From: Bugulina stolonifera
Taxonomy: Eukaryota > Bryozoa > Gymnolaemata > Cheilostomatida > Bugulidae
Assembly (NCBI GenBank): GCA_935421135.1
Contig: OW285188.1
Coordinates: 17,461,233-17,525,232 of the forward strand
Direction of reading: 5' to 3'
DNA length: 64,000 nt
A program made the translations under genes and the position numbers. Positions 13,915 to 26,419 of this stretch are shown here, one piece after another; the first letter of the stretch is position 1; each line of letters begins with the position of its first letter. The notes under the pieces were generated by a model, which made no database searches, was not told where the DNA came from, and worked only from the letters and a program-made list of their open reading frames with translations.

Positions 13915-16204
13915 CTATAGAGTTTGTTAGGTGATGTGATACGACATGTATGTGTGTTTTAGAGGTTTCCAAAGATGCTGTAGGCATTCGACAGTGACAC
14001 AGGAAAGAAAAGTTATGATATGAATATAATTGAGCTTACCTAGACTTTATCAAATACACATTAAATCATTATCAAGACTTGTTGACATGACAAATGCAGA
14101 AAGATTGTGGCCTAATTTCATATACTTTGTAACACCATTGTTACAATTTGTAGCAATAGTGATAGACCATGTGGATATACTGTTATGTGGTTACTTGCTG
14201 ATATGGCTGTAATTAGTATAAAGAACTAGCCCTAACTTACTAACTGTCATCTGCAAAAGTATTAATCTATGGAATCTGTTGAGTGCTAGAATGATATCAG
14301 AATGTCATGTTGATCAAACAATATTCAATAAATCAGCTCTAAATCATTTTATTAATAAGATTATCTACATGTTACAGTGGAGGAAGGTTGTAACATACTC
14401 TCCTCTACACTTGTACTTGTAGAAAGTGACCAACTAGTCTTAGTATACAATAATGTCTTAAATCACTACTAGTATACACAGTATTTCGATTTTAACTTAT
14501 ACAATGTAGTTATGAGCATGGGGAGGAGAAGCATTTATTTCAATTTATTATAATGGTAGTCAGCGGTCAATATTTATGGAAACTATGTGAAATTCTTAAG
14601 CATGTGTTCTGTACATACACATATATAGGTTCTGGGCCTGGGCCAGTGGTTAAGATATTGAGACCATCAACTATTTGTATATATTTTTTCAGCAATACAA
14701 TCAACATTTTATCTAAGCGATATTACAAAGCAAAAATAATTATTGTTTGTACAATATCAAGATGTAGTGAATGTAGATTTTCCGTTATTTAGTTTGAATA
14801 TAACATTTATTTGGCATTTAAGTAATAGTATTAATATAATTTGATCTGATATAATGTTGCATTGCAGAGGTTCTTAAAATTATATAAATCTTTTCTTATC
14901 CTCTGAAACAATAATGCTGAAAGCTCTATAATTCTAGCAATATTAATGTATTATTGTGAATTGAATAGGGTTTAAACTAAATGCTAAAATTATAGTGGCT
15001 GGCATACAGAATAATGTTGTATGCATATAGACTAAAACATCTAAATATTTTTTATACCTTACGCCTTACTACAATATAAAAGTAATGTTATTTCATGAGT
15101 ATTATATGACTATTATAATTATATATATATTTTATTTCTAAGCAGTATTATACAATATTATATTATTGCTGAACAATGTGCGATCAATGACCAATATTCT
15201 AAGAATAAATATTATGAAAAGGAAAAGTACAATATTAACTTGTAGAGGTTTTAAAAAAATCTCGGAACAAAAGTATTATTCTAGATCATAGTGCAATAAA
15301 ATATTGTTTCTACAACCAAAGCTATTCCAGACCCTTGATAGGTACAATAAATGATATTTTTAGCCTGACAGTGGGGTATTATTTTACAGCTCGGCTAAAA
15401 TGAATAGAATACCTGAGCAAAACTTTTTCTGTTGAAGTTATTTTTTCCATTCCTAACGAAATATAAAAGAGCTCTGTACAATTCCGTTGACAGAGCTGCT
15501 ATCTCTGGTATAACTCTAGACATAGCCAAAGTAGTTTTTTCTGACCAACTTATACAATAATATAGCTGCTTGTATAATATGTCCCATACAATTTATATAC
15601 CGTGTACATATACATATGTAGTTCATAGACATATTATTTTAATAGCGCAACAGGTTTTTGCTGATTTTATCAATGCTAGTCATTGGAAACAATGATCATA
15701 ATAAATAATAATGCATTATTGATAGACATTATCTAATACATTGACCTCTTTCATATTATGTAATAATATAGGCATCTGGATAAAAGAGCAAGATATACAC
15801 ATAAAAAACAAATAACTTAAAAATTCTGTGCTATTGACTAGTAGTTTAGATGAAGCTGAAGCTTGTAAACATGGGATAGCATGATTGTGTGGGTATATTA
15901 CGTAGCTATCACATAACACATGTTTGAAATCCATACACATAAAAATCTTTGATCTCTGTACTTTTGATAACAAGAATTAAAAGCACTATTTTATTACACA
16001 AAGTTATGTTAGCAGTGACTAGGAGAACAGCAGTAGTGCTGCACAATATGCCAACTTTCTATAGAATGATTAGTAGTGATTGTAACAATATATTACTGCA
16101 TTATTTAAATTATTAGAAAATTTTAATCGTCACACCATCATGGGTAGTTTTAGAGAGCTGCAGTCAAGCTACCCAATGTAAATTTATGTTTGAAGCTTGC
16201 ACAC

Positions 16205-16380
16205 TATTATGAATAACAAAACAAAACGCATTTTAATATTTTGATTTAGTCCTAATATTTCGATGCTTATCCAAGCATCATCATCATACTTTATCCTCTG
16301 ATGATGATGCTTGGATAAGCATCGAAATATTAGGATTAAATCAAAATGTAAAAATGCGTCTTGTTTTGTTATTCATTATA
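16205..16380. mobile_element. Long foldback element (arms of about 80 bp, short loop)
   Basis: A near-perfect inverted repeat. The left arm runs from ATGAATAACAAAACAAAACG to AAGCATCATCATCAT. The right arm begins TGATGATGATGCTTGG and ends TTGTTTTGTTATTCAT. Only about 15 bases separate the arms, with a handful of mismatches. There is no coding capacity. The structure fits a foldback MITE, or a recent inverted duplication. Confidence 0.85.
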
Positions 16381-17639
16381 AAAATATTCGCTTACACCAA
16401 CATTTTCCAACACGATATTATGAACATGTGTACATGTACAATGTATGTACATTGTGAGTAAATGAATAGGGTCTAGCAGACAAAGTAGTAAAATGAGGAA
16501 TAATTTACAGAGGGTTAGAAAAATAATTATGCATGTGGGTGTTAACTTTAACATTATACAGTAAATAAAAAGTAAGTGTACCTTATTACATGCACATGTA
16601 CACAGGTCCTAACAATATAACATACATGTAATTATCATCATTGGGATTGGTGCTAATCATATAGAATGTAGATGGTACACTATTTAATTGCACTAGCATG
16701 AAGTTGCTAGAGCACATGACAAATCTTGTTTTTCAGTATTCAAAAGAACTCCCAGATTTATATACCCCACTCAAACTGCACAGTGCGCAACCCCACGTAA
16801 ATGTTGAATCTCCCACATTTCATCAGAGGAGCAGTGAGTGAGTGTAACTAACAGAAGGGCATGCATACTTGATTATACATGTATAAGGCGCAGTCACTGT
16901 AAGGACTAAAGAGTGATTACTGATTGATATAAATCTATTTGGCATGTGAGAATAACTCTGTACAAAGTTGAGTACTACACAAACAACATTAATGGAAGGA
17001 GTTGTCTTCTATCATTTTTCTGACTTTAGAAATCTGTACTAAATCACAAGTAGATCTCGTGTAGTTTTAGAAGATGAGCTCAGGTTAGAATTGCGAAGTA
17101 TCAATGACAGAGTGAAACATTGAAGAGTGATCAAGTTTTCTTAAAATTGACATATTCATATTCTGATATTGTAAATATTATGGTTATCATTTATAGAAAA
17201 TCAAAATGGCAAATATGTAAAGTAGTATGAAGCGTAGGTCTTTGAGAAATCTTGGGCCCAGGCTTTAGGTCTTTAGCAGCTTGTTCGTTTGGTTAGTCCA
17301 GAGCCGTTGATTGTGGCTCTGGGTTAGTCGCTTTTAGTTTTTGTGACTAACTAACTCACTCACTGTACCCAAGGAGTACCTAACTTTTACTTTAGCTCTT
17401 GGTTCTGTAACAACATGAAATATTTTTGTTTTAAATATTTATCTTATTATTATGAAAAAATACAGTTATAACTAATAATCATTATCATTCATCATAATAG
17501 TTATGTTTTTTATGTTATAATTATGGCAAGGAGACTCCTTGATTATGGTAATTCGGATTAGTATTTAGTATTTATTTACTTTGGTATTCCTTTACATCGA
17601 TTAGATAATGGTGTAGTTTAAGTTTGATGGTTGTTTGAT

Positions 17640-17850
17640 GATAATGATAATAATATAATTATAATAAATGTTATCTGTAATAATAATGTTATCTGTAAAC
17701 TTTTAGAAAACCCAATAAATGTAAATGTAAATAATAATAATTAAATGATAAATATTATATTAATATAAAATAATGTTGGAATTTTTGATGTTTAATTATT
17801 ATTAATTATAATTAAATATAATATAATAATATACATGTAATAATGAAACC
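17640..17850. repeat. Extremely AT-rich ATAATAATT tract
   Basis: Low-complexity A/T sequence with almost no G or C for about 200 bases. No gene or motif is seen in it. Confidence 0.75.
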
Positions 17851-17939
17851 TGTTAAAACATAGAGAGTGATTGTGATGTAGCTGAGTCAGATTTCCTGTA
17901 AACTCTAGAGTGCGATAAGGCTGACCGACCAGATGGAGA

Positions 17940-18620
17940 ATGTCTCAGCTCAGACAACAACTACAATACCAATTTTTATTTTCCGACAACACCGAAAACC
18001 GTAAACCTTTTCCAGCTGATCTTATTACTCTAAAGAATGTGAAACGGGTCTGTGTTGTGGAGTTCCAACATAACATTCTCCCGCAAAATACAACCTCATA
18101 ACAGAGATACCTAAAGCTGTCAAAATCCAATGCCTTGATGTTACATTGGAACCGATATCTTGTAGAAAACCCATGTTAACAATATTTGCGCATAGGCTAA
18201 CATTGTTCGGTACTTGAATTTATCTTGGAAGAAAATTCCACCAGATCTCAACAGCAGAAAGGGAATGCTCGTAGGTGTTCCAGCAGTATCCTATCAGCCA
18301 CTTGATAGTCCTGCATTGATATATTGAAACTGCAGTCTGCACAGTACTAGCAGACATATTTCGGAACAACCCACATGCGTAAACTTGCTTAGAAGATCAG
18401 CCGATAGCCTAAATATTACCTGGAATAAGCTATAACATTTGCAACATACGATTGTCGCATTCAGTCCTTGATTATTGTGCACTGCAGGGGACAAATAACG
18501 CTGAATGATTTCAAGTTCGAATATCCATGTTGAGTCAGATACATTTGCAATCTGTAAAGTATAGATACTAAGCTGTAACCTGAATGGATTTGGTAAGGCT
18601 AATCAAATACTTTTCCTGGC
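17940..18620 (+). pseudogene. Relic of a fibronectin type III-repeat gene
   Basis: A run of short plus-strand open pieces in shifting frames, each with the composition of real protein. The pieces are: an ATG-led 53-codon frame (17940-18101); a piece reading SKSNALMLHWNRYLVENP; a piece with LSWKKIPP...GVPAVSYQPLDSP; and a piece reading SADSLNITWNKL. The 'S..sL.v.W' and 'W..iPP' patterns are typical of Fn3 beta strands B and C, and a later NLNGFGKA resembles the N-G-G turn near an Fn3 end. Stops and frame changes separate the pieces and no splice sites would restore them, so it looks like a dead fragment of an adhesion-type or receptor-type gene. The assignment rests on motif pattern only. Confidence 0.42.
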
Positions 18621-18968
18621 ACGTCTGCCAATCTACAAAGTAGTATCCCACAAAGGCACTTTACATTACATTACAGGAGAAAAGAACTGAAATGAACAAA
18701 TTTTATGTATCTATATAAATACAGTAATAAGTTTAAAATACGGTTTATCACACATCAAATCTGATTTAGCAACGACACGACCTTCATCTGTCTTTTTCAA
18801 CAGCTAATTATTATACTAGGTAAGCAAGTAATCATTACACGGAGTGTAGACCTACATGGTTATACTCTTTACTTTGTGCTATGAATAGTGATGGGTTAAT
18901 TACTGATTTTGCTTTAGGCCTACATGCAATTGAATCATTTTTATCAGGTTTGGTAAAAGCGGCAAATA
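18621..18968. other. Upstream region of the TMUB-like gene
   Basis: About 350 AT-rich bases before the start codon, presumably the promoter and 5' leader of the plus-strand gene. No TATA box or other site can be claimed with confidence. Confidence 0.35.
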
Positions 18969-21436
18969 ATGGAAGAGGTAGTCGGTGCCGCCATTATCGA
19001 AGGTATTGGAAATGAGGTGCTCATGGCAATTCTGTGTGGGATAATAGGCATAGTGTTGAGCCTTGTGTGGTTCTCTACTGGTCTCACTCATTCTCAAACT
19101 CGTCTTACCCCAGTGCGAATCCAGAGGAGTAACGTTGAGTTAAACAGATTGCCCGGTAGTTCCACATCAGATCCACAAACACCCAACCAGGTGCGTTCTC
19201 ATATTCTCTAATTCTCTACTTGTTATGTACATATTGCAATTCCCAATCAAGTAGTTGGCATGATTGTGTAGTGATCAAGTCCCACCATAGAGGGTAAGCT
19301 CTTCCACTTGAGAACCCAGCTCCTGTTGGTCTTTCAAGCTTCGACTTAGGATGCTTGTTAAATAGGATGGTGAATACACGAAAGTATCTAAAGACAAGCA
19401 AACCACTATTCAAATTTTAGTTAAACTCATAAACATACCAATTTTATATCATTTAGCCTATACCATCCCAATCTCAAGCTGCTGTTCTTCAAGTTCGGGC
19501 AGTGGAAATGCACGAAGAATTGAGACAAGATGATAGCAATGATGTGCAAACAGTCACGCACGATACAGAAATAGTTGAACCGACAGAACCAGTGTCAGAA
19601 AATGAGGCATCAGGTCAGACTAGTCCACTAAACTCTTGTTTCAAATATATTCCATTATCTGCTCTGTCCAATGAGCTTGTACAGTGGATGCTGAATATAA
19701 GATACTATACAAAGTCATCTTTATGAAACATTGTTAGAACTGCTTCAACAGGTTTTTGCGATGTGCGGAGTCATTTCTGTTCAGTTTATACTAGATCAGA
19801 TCTGTGAAGGGTTTGAAAAGTATCCTGAGTCTTTGATGCTGTTGAACGTTTGGAGCTTAGTAACTTATTAGATCTCATTGAAATAGACAATATTGTACAC
19901 ATATGTATCTTGCAATGTGTGTATGAGTATATTGTATAGATGCAGTGTGTATGGGTACATTGTATAGATGCAGTGTGTATGAGTATATTGAACTAGATGG
20001 CTGGAACCAATTCATGCAAGGGAATCTACATGTATCTATAATTATACTCCATATTTATAATCTATACTCTATTGAATAATATTATATAGATGATGCCGGA
20101 GGTGATATTGAAAGTGGTAGTGAGAGTAATGGTGAACCAGATACTGCCAACTCTGTAGAGCATTCTGGTTCTAGTAATACACTTGCCAGTGACACAAATA
20201 CTCAACAATCAGAGGTAACTGTAAGTTCATACAATGTAGAATCACCAATTGGTCTACCATAAGATATCTATTTGATAGATGTACATAGATGTGTGATGAA
20301 ATATTGTCCAACATCAAATCGACGTCTCTAGAAGTATCCTACTGTTATCTGTTCACTGTGTATATGTTTATGAATGTAACTTCTTAGGTAAATAGAAGCA
20401 GTGAAGCAACTGGAACTACAGTTGAAGCTAGTAATGCAGCTGATAAAGCAACCCCGGAGAGTCCCTCCACTGCTGAAACAATGGAGGCAGACAATAGCGG
20501 AGGAGAGAGGGCGCGGGCTGACCCTCAACACTCTATTCAAATAAAGCTAAAATTCCTCACAGACAACGAAAGAATGACCAGAGCTAAGCCAACAGACACC
20601 ATCTTAGAATTCAAAAGGTGAGAGTAGTATTAGCAGTAGAATAATTTCTACATTATGTTACTTACAATATTGTTTTAACAGCAAATTTTAGGTGAAATGT
20701 TATTAGTGTGGAGTTGTCTTCCCCTTTATTCAGTAAGTAAAGGAAAAACAACTCTCAGAGGGTGACACACTACCAGAGATAAACTTTTAAATGAAATTAA
20801 AGAAAACACTGTAGGGCCCAATGGTCACCTGAGCTAACATTTACCAAACAGAAAACCATAATCACCCAATCAGGTGACACTTTAGCCTCGTTCTGAATAT
20901 AGTTAACTTTAAGTCACTATTACTTCTTAAACATTTTGCAGTTTGGTATTGTATGTGATAGTTTAGAAAATGCCAATACAATGCTTTATACTTATACTGG
21001 CTGGTTTGCTAATTGCAGGTCGAACTTTGCTGCTGAGCTATCAGCCAATAAGCTAGTCAGACTGATTTGCAATGGACACGAGCTACAAGACCCAAAGACT
21101 CTGCAATATTACAACATCACAGATAACACAACTATACATGCTCTCATTAATGATTCAGCAAACAACACAAACACTAGACCTAGGCATGCTGATGCACCCA
21201 TGTTTGAGACGGGTGGGTTAATGGTGCCCCTCTTTGCACTTATACTATGTATGATCTGGTACCTAAGATATGATCATGCAGAGCTATTCAACGTAACATC
21301 TACAATGTCACTGGTGGGTATAACTGGTGTTTTTATATTCTGCTTCCTGGCTCAGCGAAGACCAGCTTTGGCTGCAACCTTAAACAGGCAGAGGAATATA
21401 AATGTTCACACACAAGTCAGAGGAGGGAATGACTAA
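18969..21436 (+). CDS. TMUB1/2-like transmembrane and ubiquitin-like domain protein
   Basis: Exons 18969-19190, 19457-19613, 20090-20214, 20388-20617 and 21019-21436 join in phase (0, 1, 0, 2) into 383 residues. The N-terminus has IEGIGNEV followed by a membrane segment (about 16-36), as in TMUB proteins. A long acidic Ser/Thr/Glu-rich linker follows. The ubiquitin-like fold starts near residue 217 (SIQIKLKFLTDNERMTRAKP) and ends with LICNGHELQDPKTLQYYNI. Two hydrophobic segments (about 312-327 and 340-356) close the protein. Family members sit in the ER membrane and help ER-associated degradation. Human TMUB1 and TMUB2 are shorter, mostly because of the linker. Exon 3 has two donors 6 bp apart (GAG|GTAACT|GTAAGT), which would add Val-Thr in frame. 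AATAAA-type signals follow near 21745-21765. HIBCH converges from the other strand. Confidence 0.88.
19912..19990. repeat. Tandem repeat of about 31 bp in TMUB intron 2
   Basis: The words TGCAGTGTGTATG and GTATATTGTATAGA repeat about two and a half times (GCAATGTGTGTATGAG, TGCAGTGTGTATGGG, TGCAGTGTGTATGAG). It is purely intronic. Confidence 0.7.
20716..20763. repeat. Short hairpin (GAGTTGTCTTCCCCTTTA / TAAAGGAAAAACAACTC)
   Basis: Inverted arms of about 17 bases around a short loop in TMUB intron 4. It belongs with three similar hairpins at about 60204, 61825 and 62274 that share the GTTGT-YYTC outer word. Confidence 0.6.
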
Positions 21437-21808
21437 TTCACACTCTGAAGTTTCTTAATCACTGCTATCATATATTATTTCATTCTTAAATTATTTATAC
21501 ATGAACATCTATAGTATTAGGAGTATATTTGCCTAACTAGGTGCTGTCTGACTTTATTTTCCAATGTGTATCTATTCAACCACATTTCTGTGTGTTTCCA
21601 CTGCTAGATGTCTCCCAGGTAAATCAATCACTTATAATGACGAGGTAACAACAATACCATAAACACCTAAAGTGACTGTCAGGTAAAATTAACGACTACA
21701 ACATCCCATCTTTTGATTCCTAATATTGACTACATTTGTATGTTAATAAAAATTTGAAAAATAAAAATCTGATTGAGAAAGTATATTGATTTAAATAAAT
21801 AAAATTGC

Positions 21809-24800
21809 TTATACTTCAAGCTCTTTGCCCTCTGGCATTGGTTCAAAGTATGTTTGAACATATTCATCAGTTGTTTCCTCAATGGTGTTTGGTCTCCATA
21901 GCGGTTGGTGATCCTTGTCTATCAGTACAGCTCTCACACCCTCATAGAAATCCTTATTCAACATGACAGTTCTACCCATCCTCAGTTCCATCTTCAGACA
22001 TTCAGCCAGGTTCAAGGTCTTGCCTCGTTTTAGTTGCTCCATTGATATCTTCATGGAGGTGGGTGACTAAAACAACATCTCACATCATAAAGAAACAATA
22101 TGTACAATAATAGGAATATACATGTAGGATCAAGGTACTAACAGCAGGTATGCAATCTAGTCTGGTATTGGTAAACATTGGCACGTGGATCAAGGACTGT
22201 GTTTTGATTTCCAAGCGACCATTTGACATGCAGATTGTCAATCCCCATCTCAACACCACAATTTTGGCTAGTAATGGTACATTGTAGCAGGAATGTCAGT
22301 GGTTATGCTATATTAGGAATGTACATGCATGTTAAAACAACAATTATGACCAACATAAGCTAGAGTGCACCATACCATTTTATGAAGTGTTTCCAGTGTT
22401 TTAGTAGCCCATTCTGAGCCATCAGACTTGAGAGCTTCAAATATCTGTTCAAGAGTGGGTTGACTAAATATCTGATTAATCTGTTGAAGGTGGGGAGCCA
22501 GGCTATATGGTTTATCTGTGCAGCTCTGTAACATTGATCAGGTGTGCATTTTCATGTTATATGCACTATAAATAACTGTAACAAGCTGAAAGCAGTAGGT
22601 TAGTTATTGACAGAAGGTAACATCTCCCAAGTTTCTATTATAATGTGTTAATTGCTGTGGAGTTCGTCAGTATAATATTATATTTATATATGGTCAACAT
22701 TACCAGTGTGTTTACATTCCACATCACAGTATTATGTGTTTTTCTGTTTTATAAAATAGCAGTAGACAAACTACACCATCAATTACTGTAGTGCTTATCT
22801 ATTACAGAGTTGCGCCCTCTTGTAAACCAATTATACAATGGTAAGACAACTCCTATGCAATAGCCACTTTCAAAATAGGCAGTGTGAGATTTACCTACCA
22901 TAAATTATTAATAGAGCTCAAGATAATTTAAAATTCAAGTCTGATGGAGCTAAAAATTTTTAAACATTACAATCTAACTAGATATATAGAATTGTAGATA
23001 TCATGGCAAGTAATGTTTTAACTATACACTGGTATTTGCAATTAATTTACCTGTTGATGAAAAGAAGTCAATAGGTCGTTAATGGATTCCCTTGTTGGAT
23101 TTTCCATAGTAATCAGATCAGCTTGCATCCTCTCGTACTAAATAAGCAAACACCATAAATATGAACCTACGCATAAGAATATGTTGAAAGTGCTCCAAAT
23201 AATAGCTGAACATGTAAGATTATGATAATACAAAATAATATTATATTATTTAGTAGGCCTTTTATTAGCATAGACTTCAATATTTAGGTTTCCAAGCCGT
23301 TTAAAATAAAAAAAAAACAAAGCAGAGTATTCTTTATATGCCTCAGAACTAAATGGTCCTGCTGACGTAGTGAAGAAATGAATGTGATAGTATAAATACA
23401 ATAATATGGACATATGAGCACATGTACATACCAGGCCATTCTCATGTGTAACATAGTGGGAGGCAATACCAGCTCTATGTACATCTTCACCCCTCAGTCT
23501 GAACCCTGTGAGAGCTAAATATAAACCTACAGATCCTTCAAGTCTGGAGAGGAAATGACTTCCACCGACATCGGGAAATAAACCTAGAAATAGATTCCAT
23601 GTGAATAATATTGTTATTTAATATAGGCCCTGACAGTTTGAAAATGTCTATCATGAATATGTCATAAGAACATGTATTTAGGCATTGCATAACATACGCA
23701 AATATGTTCATGTGTGTGCAGTAAAATATTCAACATTATGCTCTACTTCTACACCATGTGATAAAATATAATTTAACTAATACATGTAACTACAACATCT
23801 AATCTATCATATAAAACTCACCTATAGCTGTCTCTGGCATAGCAAACAATGTCTTTTCTGTAGCCACTCTAAATGGAGCATGGACGGATAAACCAACACC
23901 CTATTGAATATGATCAAATCAGGCCTAATAACACTTGCCAAACTAGCAATAAAGATAAATTCATGCACTTCAACTGGTTGCCGGTCATCCATTAACAATG
24001 AGTACAATCACACAATCCGCAATATACCTGTTCATGGACATAGCAATTTATATACATGTATTACTAACATACATGTACAATGTACAGTATATAGGATAGT
24101 GATGACAGATGGAGTTATTTTCTTCCAGTACAGAATAGAAAAGAGAACACAACTCCAACGCTATTTTATTGCAATATGAGAAGAATAACACAGAAAACTT
24201 ACCCCACCCATGGTTATGCCATCGATTAAAGCTACATATGGCAGTGGACACGTCCCTGAAAAAGCAACGATTTATAAAAATTTATTAAAAAATATTCTAA
24301 TAGACATTCTCTAGACATTAGTGAATAATTTTCACTGGCGTTAAACAGTGTATCTACACAATATCAACATTAGGTTGAGTTTTACATCATTATTACATTC
24401 CTATACTTTCATAACACACCATGATGAAAATATAATATCAGTTATTCAAACACTTACCAATGAGATGGTTTAAAATATACTCTCGTCGGAAGAAATGTGT
24501 TGCTTTAAGACTTGTGGGATCTTTCTTCCCTTCTTCTGTCACAGCTACAAAAGTAAAAATATTTTAAACGGTTAATCAGATGTTCTGACTTTGACAACAG
24601 CAAAATAGACCCTTAGTAATAAACAATACTCCTTAGTCTCATCATTATACCTTTAATATCTCCTCCTGCACAGAAAGCTTTATCACCACTTCCCTTGATT
24701 ACGATCATTGATACATTTGACCCAGGAGCTATCCAGTTCTAAAATAGTAAACTATGTATTATTATGGTACTTAAATCTATTTCATGTTTTCAACATAATA

Positions 24801-26419
24801 GTCATACATGTAAATACAATGTATATAATCAATGTAGGAAGTGAATAATATAGGAAACATTTTATTTATATTACAATTAATATTAATATTATATATATAT
24901 ATATGTAATTGATAGTCTTTAACATTTACCTAACAACAAACAAGGCTTAGGAGAAATACCCATAACCATATTTATAGAATAGTTTAGTCAGATATTGAAT
25001 CAATTATATACCTGTTTATACTTAGACCCAGAAAATACATACAGTATTACATGATATAGCAGTATTTTCATAGAATTACCTGCATTGATGAATTACCTGC
25101 ATTGATGACAATATCTTCTCCACCATGTTAAGGTTTAAAGAGTTTAGTGCTTTTACTCTGTTGAGTGAAATGATTCTTGCTGAACCGACAGCATCAAACA
25201 ACACCTCCTCGTTCATGTTACTCACTGAGCTGTATGAAGCTCGCTGAGGTTTCTGCATGCACATAAACATAAAACAATAATAATAACCCTTTCTGTAACA
25301 AGTAGAATTTGAGAAAGCCAGAAAGCCACAGCCAAGTTACTGTCAATTCAGTGCCACTATAACATGACAGTATATCAGGCATGAATGCCTATAGCAACGA
25401 GTTTTAGCATATCAGTAGAGCTAGAGCATGAATATTTATATATAATTATTAACCATTGAATGGCACCAGATCCAACAATTGGAGGTCTAGAGCTGATACC
25501 ATTAGTTGTTACAATATAGCATTCAATTGGAATATGAAGTCGAAATCAAATCTAATGCTGATAATTTTAATATAATGTTTTTAATGATAATAACTAAATC
25601 AGTCAACCTGCCTGTCTTAACCAGTTCACAATTTTACCTGATCAAATATCTTAACCCCAACCAACCCAACAACTGAATAAGTCAGCTAGGCCCATTGTTA
25701 CTCTATTAATTGCAGCAACTGCACGACATTCTGATTCTACAGCAGGGAGCATATCACTGCCCGCTAAACCAACAAAACTCAAAGGAAAGGCAAATTTAGC
25801 AGTTGGATGTCAATGTTTTCAGTACCAGGGCAAATCTGTAGAGTGTAGTGCAATACCTGTCCAAACTTGGTACAAGCCTGCAGCAGTCAGCCTGCTCATA
25901 GATGATCATGTCATGGACACATGTATGGCATGCATAAAATATTCACATGATGATCACGATTCATTCATGTCATTAGATTAGACTGCCAATAGATAGCTAT
26001 CTATTTTTATATATGATTATCTTATGAGATTTAGCATTTGAGTGATCTGGGGAGTCAGTCTAGTCTAGCAGTGAGTAGAGCTAAGTACAACTCAACATAA
26101 TACTATAACTAAAGTGACAACAGTTATAGTACAGTTTGGTTGAGTGACTGTCGTTGTTTTGATTATTGGACTTAGTGTATACTGTTAGTGTTTAGTGATT
26201 AGATTGGATTGTCCTATTTGCTAATCAGTAAATCACTACACTACTAATGATCATTCATTGATGATTGAACTCAGCTCAGCTGTGACTGTCACTATATCTA
26301 TTAGCATTACTATTACTATATACTTATAGTGCTAAGACCTCGCGAAGTTTACATACTTTTAATATTTGCCTAGCTATAGCTGACAAGCGAGTAGGAAATT
26401 TAAGGGTTTTGGCACTCAT
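21809..26419 (-). CDS. HIBCH: 3-hydroxyisobutyryl-CoA hydrolase, mitochondrial
   Basis: Hydrolyses 3-hydroxyisobutyryl-CoA in the mitochondrial valine degradation pathway. Ten exons join in phase: 26419-26357, 25252-25097, 24738-24651, 24544-24458, 24255-24203, 23900-23822, 23583-23432, 23137-23051, 22525-22376 and 22066-21809. The product is 390 residues (the human enzyme is about 386). Exon 1 encodes a basic leader ([20 protein letters not shown]) suited to mitochondrial import. The crotonase oxyanion-hole motif [11 protein letters not shown], then DGITMGGGVGLSVH, then [15 protein letters not shown] are intact. The last carries the catalytic Glu172 and Asp180, eight residues apart as in the human enzyme. 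The C-terminal [13 protein letters not shown] is diagnostic of HIBCH rather than general enoyl-CoA hydratases. Exon 2 ends at the first of two tandemly duplicated donors; only that one matches the phase-0 start of exon 3. Confidence 0.95.
25073..25106 (-). repeat. 17-bp tandem duplication of the HIBCH exon 2 splice donor
   Basis: Two exact adjacent copies of GAATTACCTGCATTGAT (plus strand), each carrying CAG|GTAATTC on the coding strand. Use of the upstream copy ends the exon at 25097 in phase 0. Use of the downstream copy adds 17 nt and shifts the frame. Confidence 0.9.

Larger units (their letters stand above)
3301..17939. other. Gene-poor AT-rich intergenic region (about 14.6 kb)
   Basis: No convincing protein gene was found on either strand. 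The stretch is AT-rich with many ATAAT/TATTA runs. Several short exon-like pieces with good acceptors occur on the plus strand (a TTTCCAG before 5510, a CAATGCAG before 5916, a TTTCAG before 7611) but they do not join into a recognisable protein. Small GC-richer islands occur at about 8220-8345, 9540-9660 and 11760-12130. They could be regulatory elements for the neighbouring homeobox gene, noncoding RNA exons or decayed genes. Nothing in the sequence decides between these. Confidence 0.5.
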
